Source of the DNA: Candidatus Bathyarchaeota archaeon
Lineage (GTDB): Archaea; Thermoproteota; Bathyarchaeia; TCS64
Reading direction: 5' to 3'
DNA: 14,848 nucleotides
Assembly (NCBI GenBank): GCA_014729945.1
Contig: WJJC01000150.1
Coordinates: forward strand, 1-14,848
The position numbers and the translations under genes were made by a program. Each line of letters opens with the position of its first letter. Position 1 is the first letter of the stretch. Positions 14,798-14,848 of this stretch are shown here, piece after piece. The notes beneath the pieces were generated by a model that made no database searches, was not told the DNA's origin, and saw only the letters and a program-made list of their open reading frames with translations.

Positions 14798-14848
14798 ATG
14801 AACAGATCAAAAATGATAAACCTAAAGAAACGTCCAGGCATGACCGGC
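14798..14848 (+). CDS. Possible start of a further gene, cut by the window edge
   Basis: From the ATG at 14798 a frame stays open to the end of the window (17 codons, beginning MNRSKMINLKKRPGMTG). It lies 142 nt after the kinase gene. Too little is visible to recognise it, and no clear ribosome binding site is present, so it may be chance. Confidence 0.25.
   Translation, partial: MNRSKMINLKKRPGMTG

Noticed and set aside
1..14848. tRNA genes, rRNA, CRISPR arrays or a complete insertion sequence
   Set aside because: No cloverleaf, regularly spaced repeat array or transposase motif was recognised when reading both strands by eye.

Overview
The window looks like archaeal chromosomal DNA. TATA-like boxes with plausible spacing precede several genes, Shine-Dalgarno sequences are weak or absent, two genes seem to start with TTG, and arginine, isoleucine and leucine are mostly written AGA, ATA and CTA. 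The gene content fits: very long soluble PAS/GAF sensor kinases and a UbiA-type prenyltransferase. I cannot assign a phylum from sequence alone; an uncultivated or methanogen-related lineage is only a guess. By eye the + strand is richer in A and C than in T and G in most genes and gaps, whichever strand codes, so there is a broad strand skew.

Layout. Nt 1-4815 hold the C-terminal 1604 codons of a giant sensor histidine kinase (PocR, PAS, GAF, PAS, PAS, four tandem GAF, HisKA, HATPase) whose start lies left of the window. Nt 4816-5539 are a gap with a decayed amidohydrolase C-terminus, short repeats, hairpins and one doubtful minus-strand ORF. Nt 5540-7753 encode a hybrid receiver-PAS-PAS-PAS-histidine kinase. 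Nt 7887-8792 encode a UbiA-family membrane prenyltransferase. Nt 8793-9590 are an A/C-rich gap with hairpins and a second copy of a 34-nt element also found at 5140. Nt 9591-10529 (minus strand) encode a terpenoid-cyclase-like alpha/alpha-toroid protein. After a divergent regulatory region, nt 10924-14655 form a tight three-gene operon: a vWA (TerY-like) protein, a PP2C phosphatase and a membrane-anchored Ser/Thr kinase with a helix-hairpin-helix region. The last 190 nt are A-rich spacer with a possible new gene start at 14798.

How the parts may work together. The vWA/PP2C/kinase trio matches the TerY-P phosphorylation triad known from bacteria (compare E. coli YegL/YegK/YegI). The kinase and phosphatase would act as opposing writer and eraser, with the metal-binding vWA protein as partner or substrate. 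Two perfect palindromes sharing the core ACATATATATGT lie one in front of each divergent transcription unit, which suggests that the triad and the toroid protein are co-regulated. The two histidine kinases have no visible membrane segment or DNA-binding output and probably sense cytoplasmic signals, with outputs encoded elsewhere. No tRNA, rRNA, CRISPR array or intact insertion sequence was seen.
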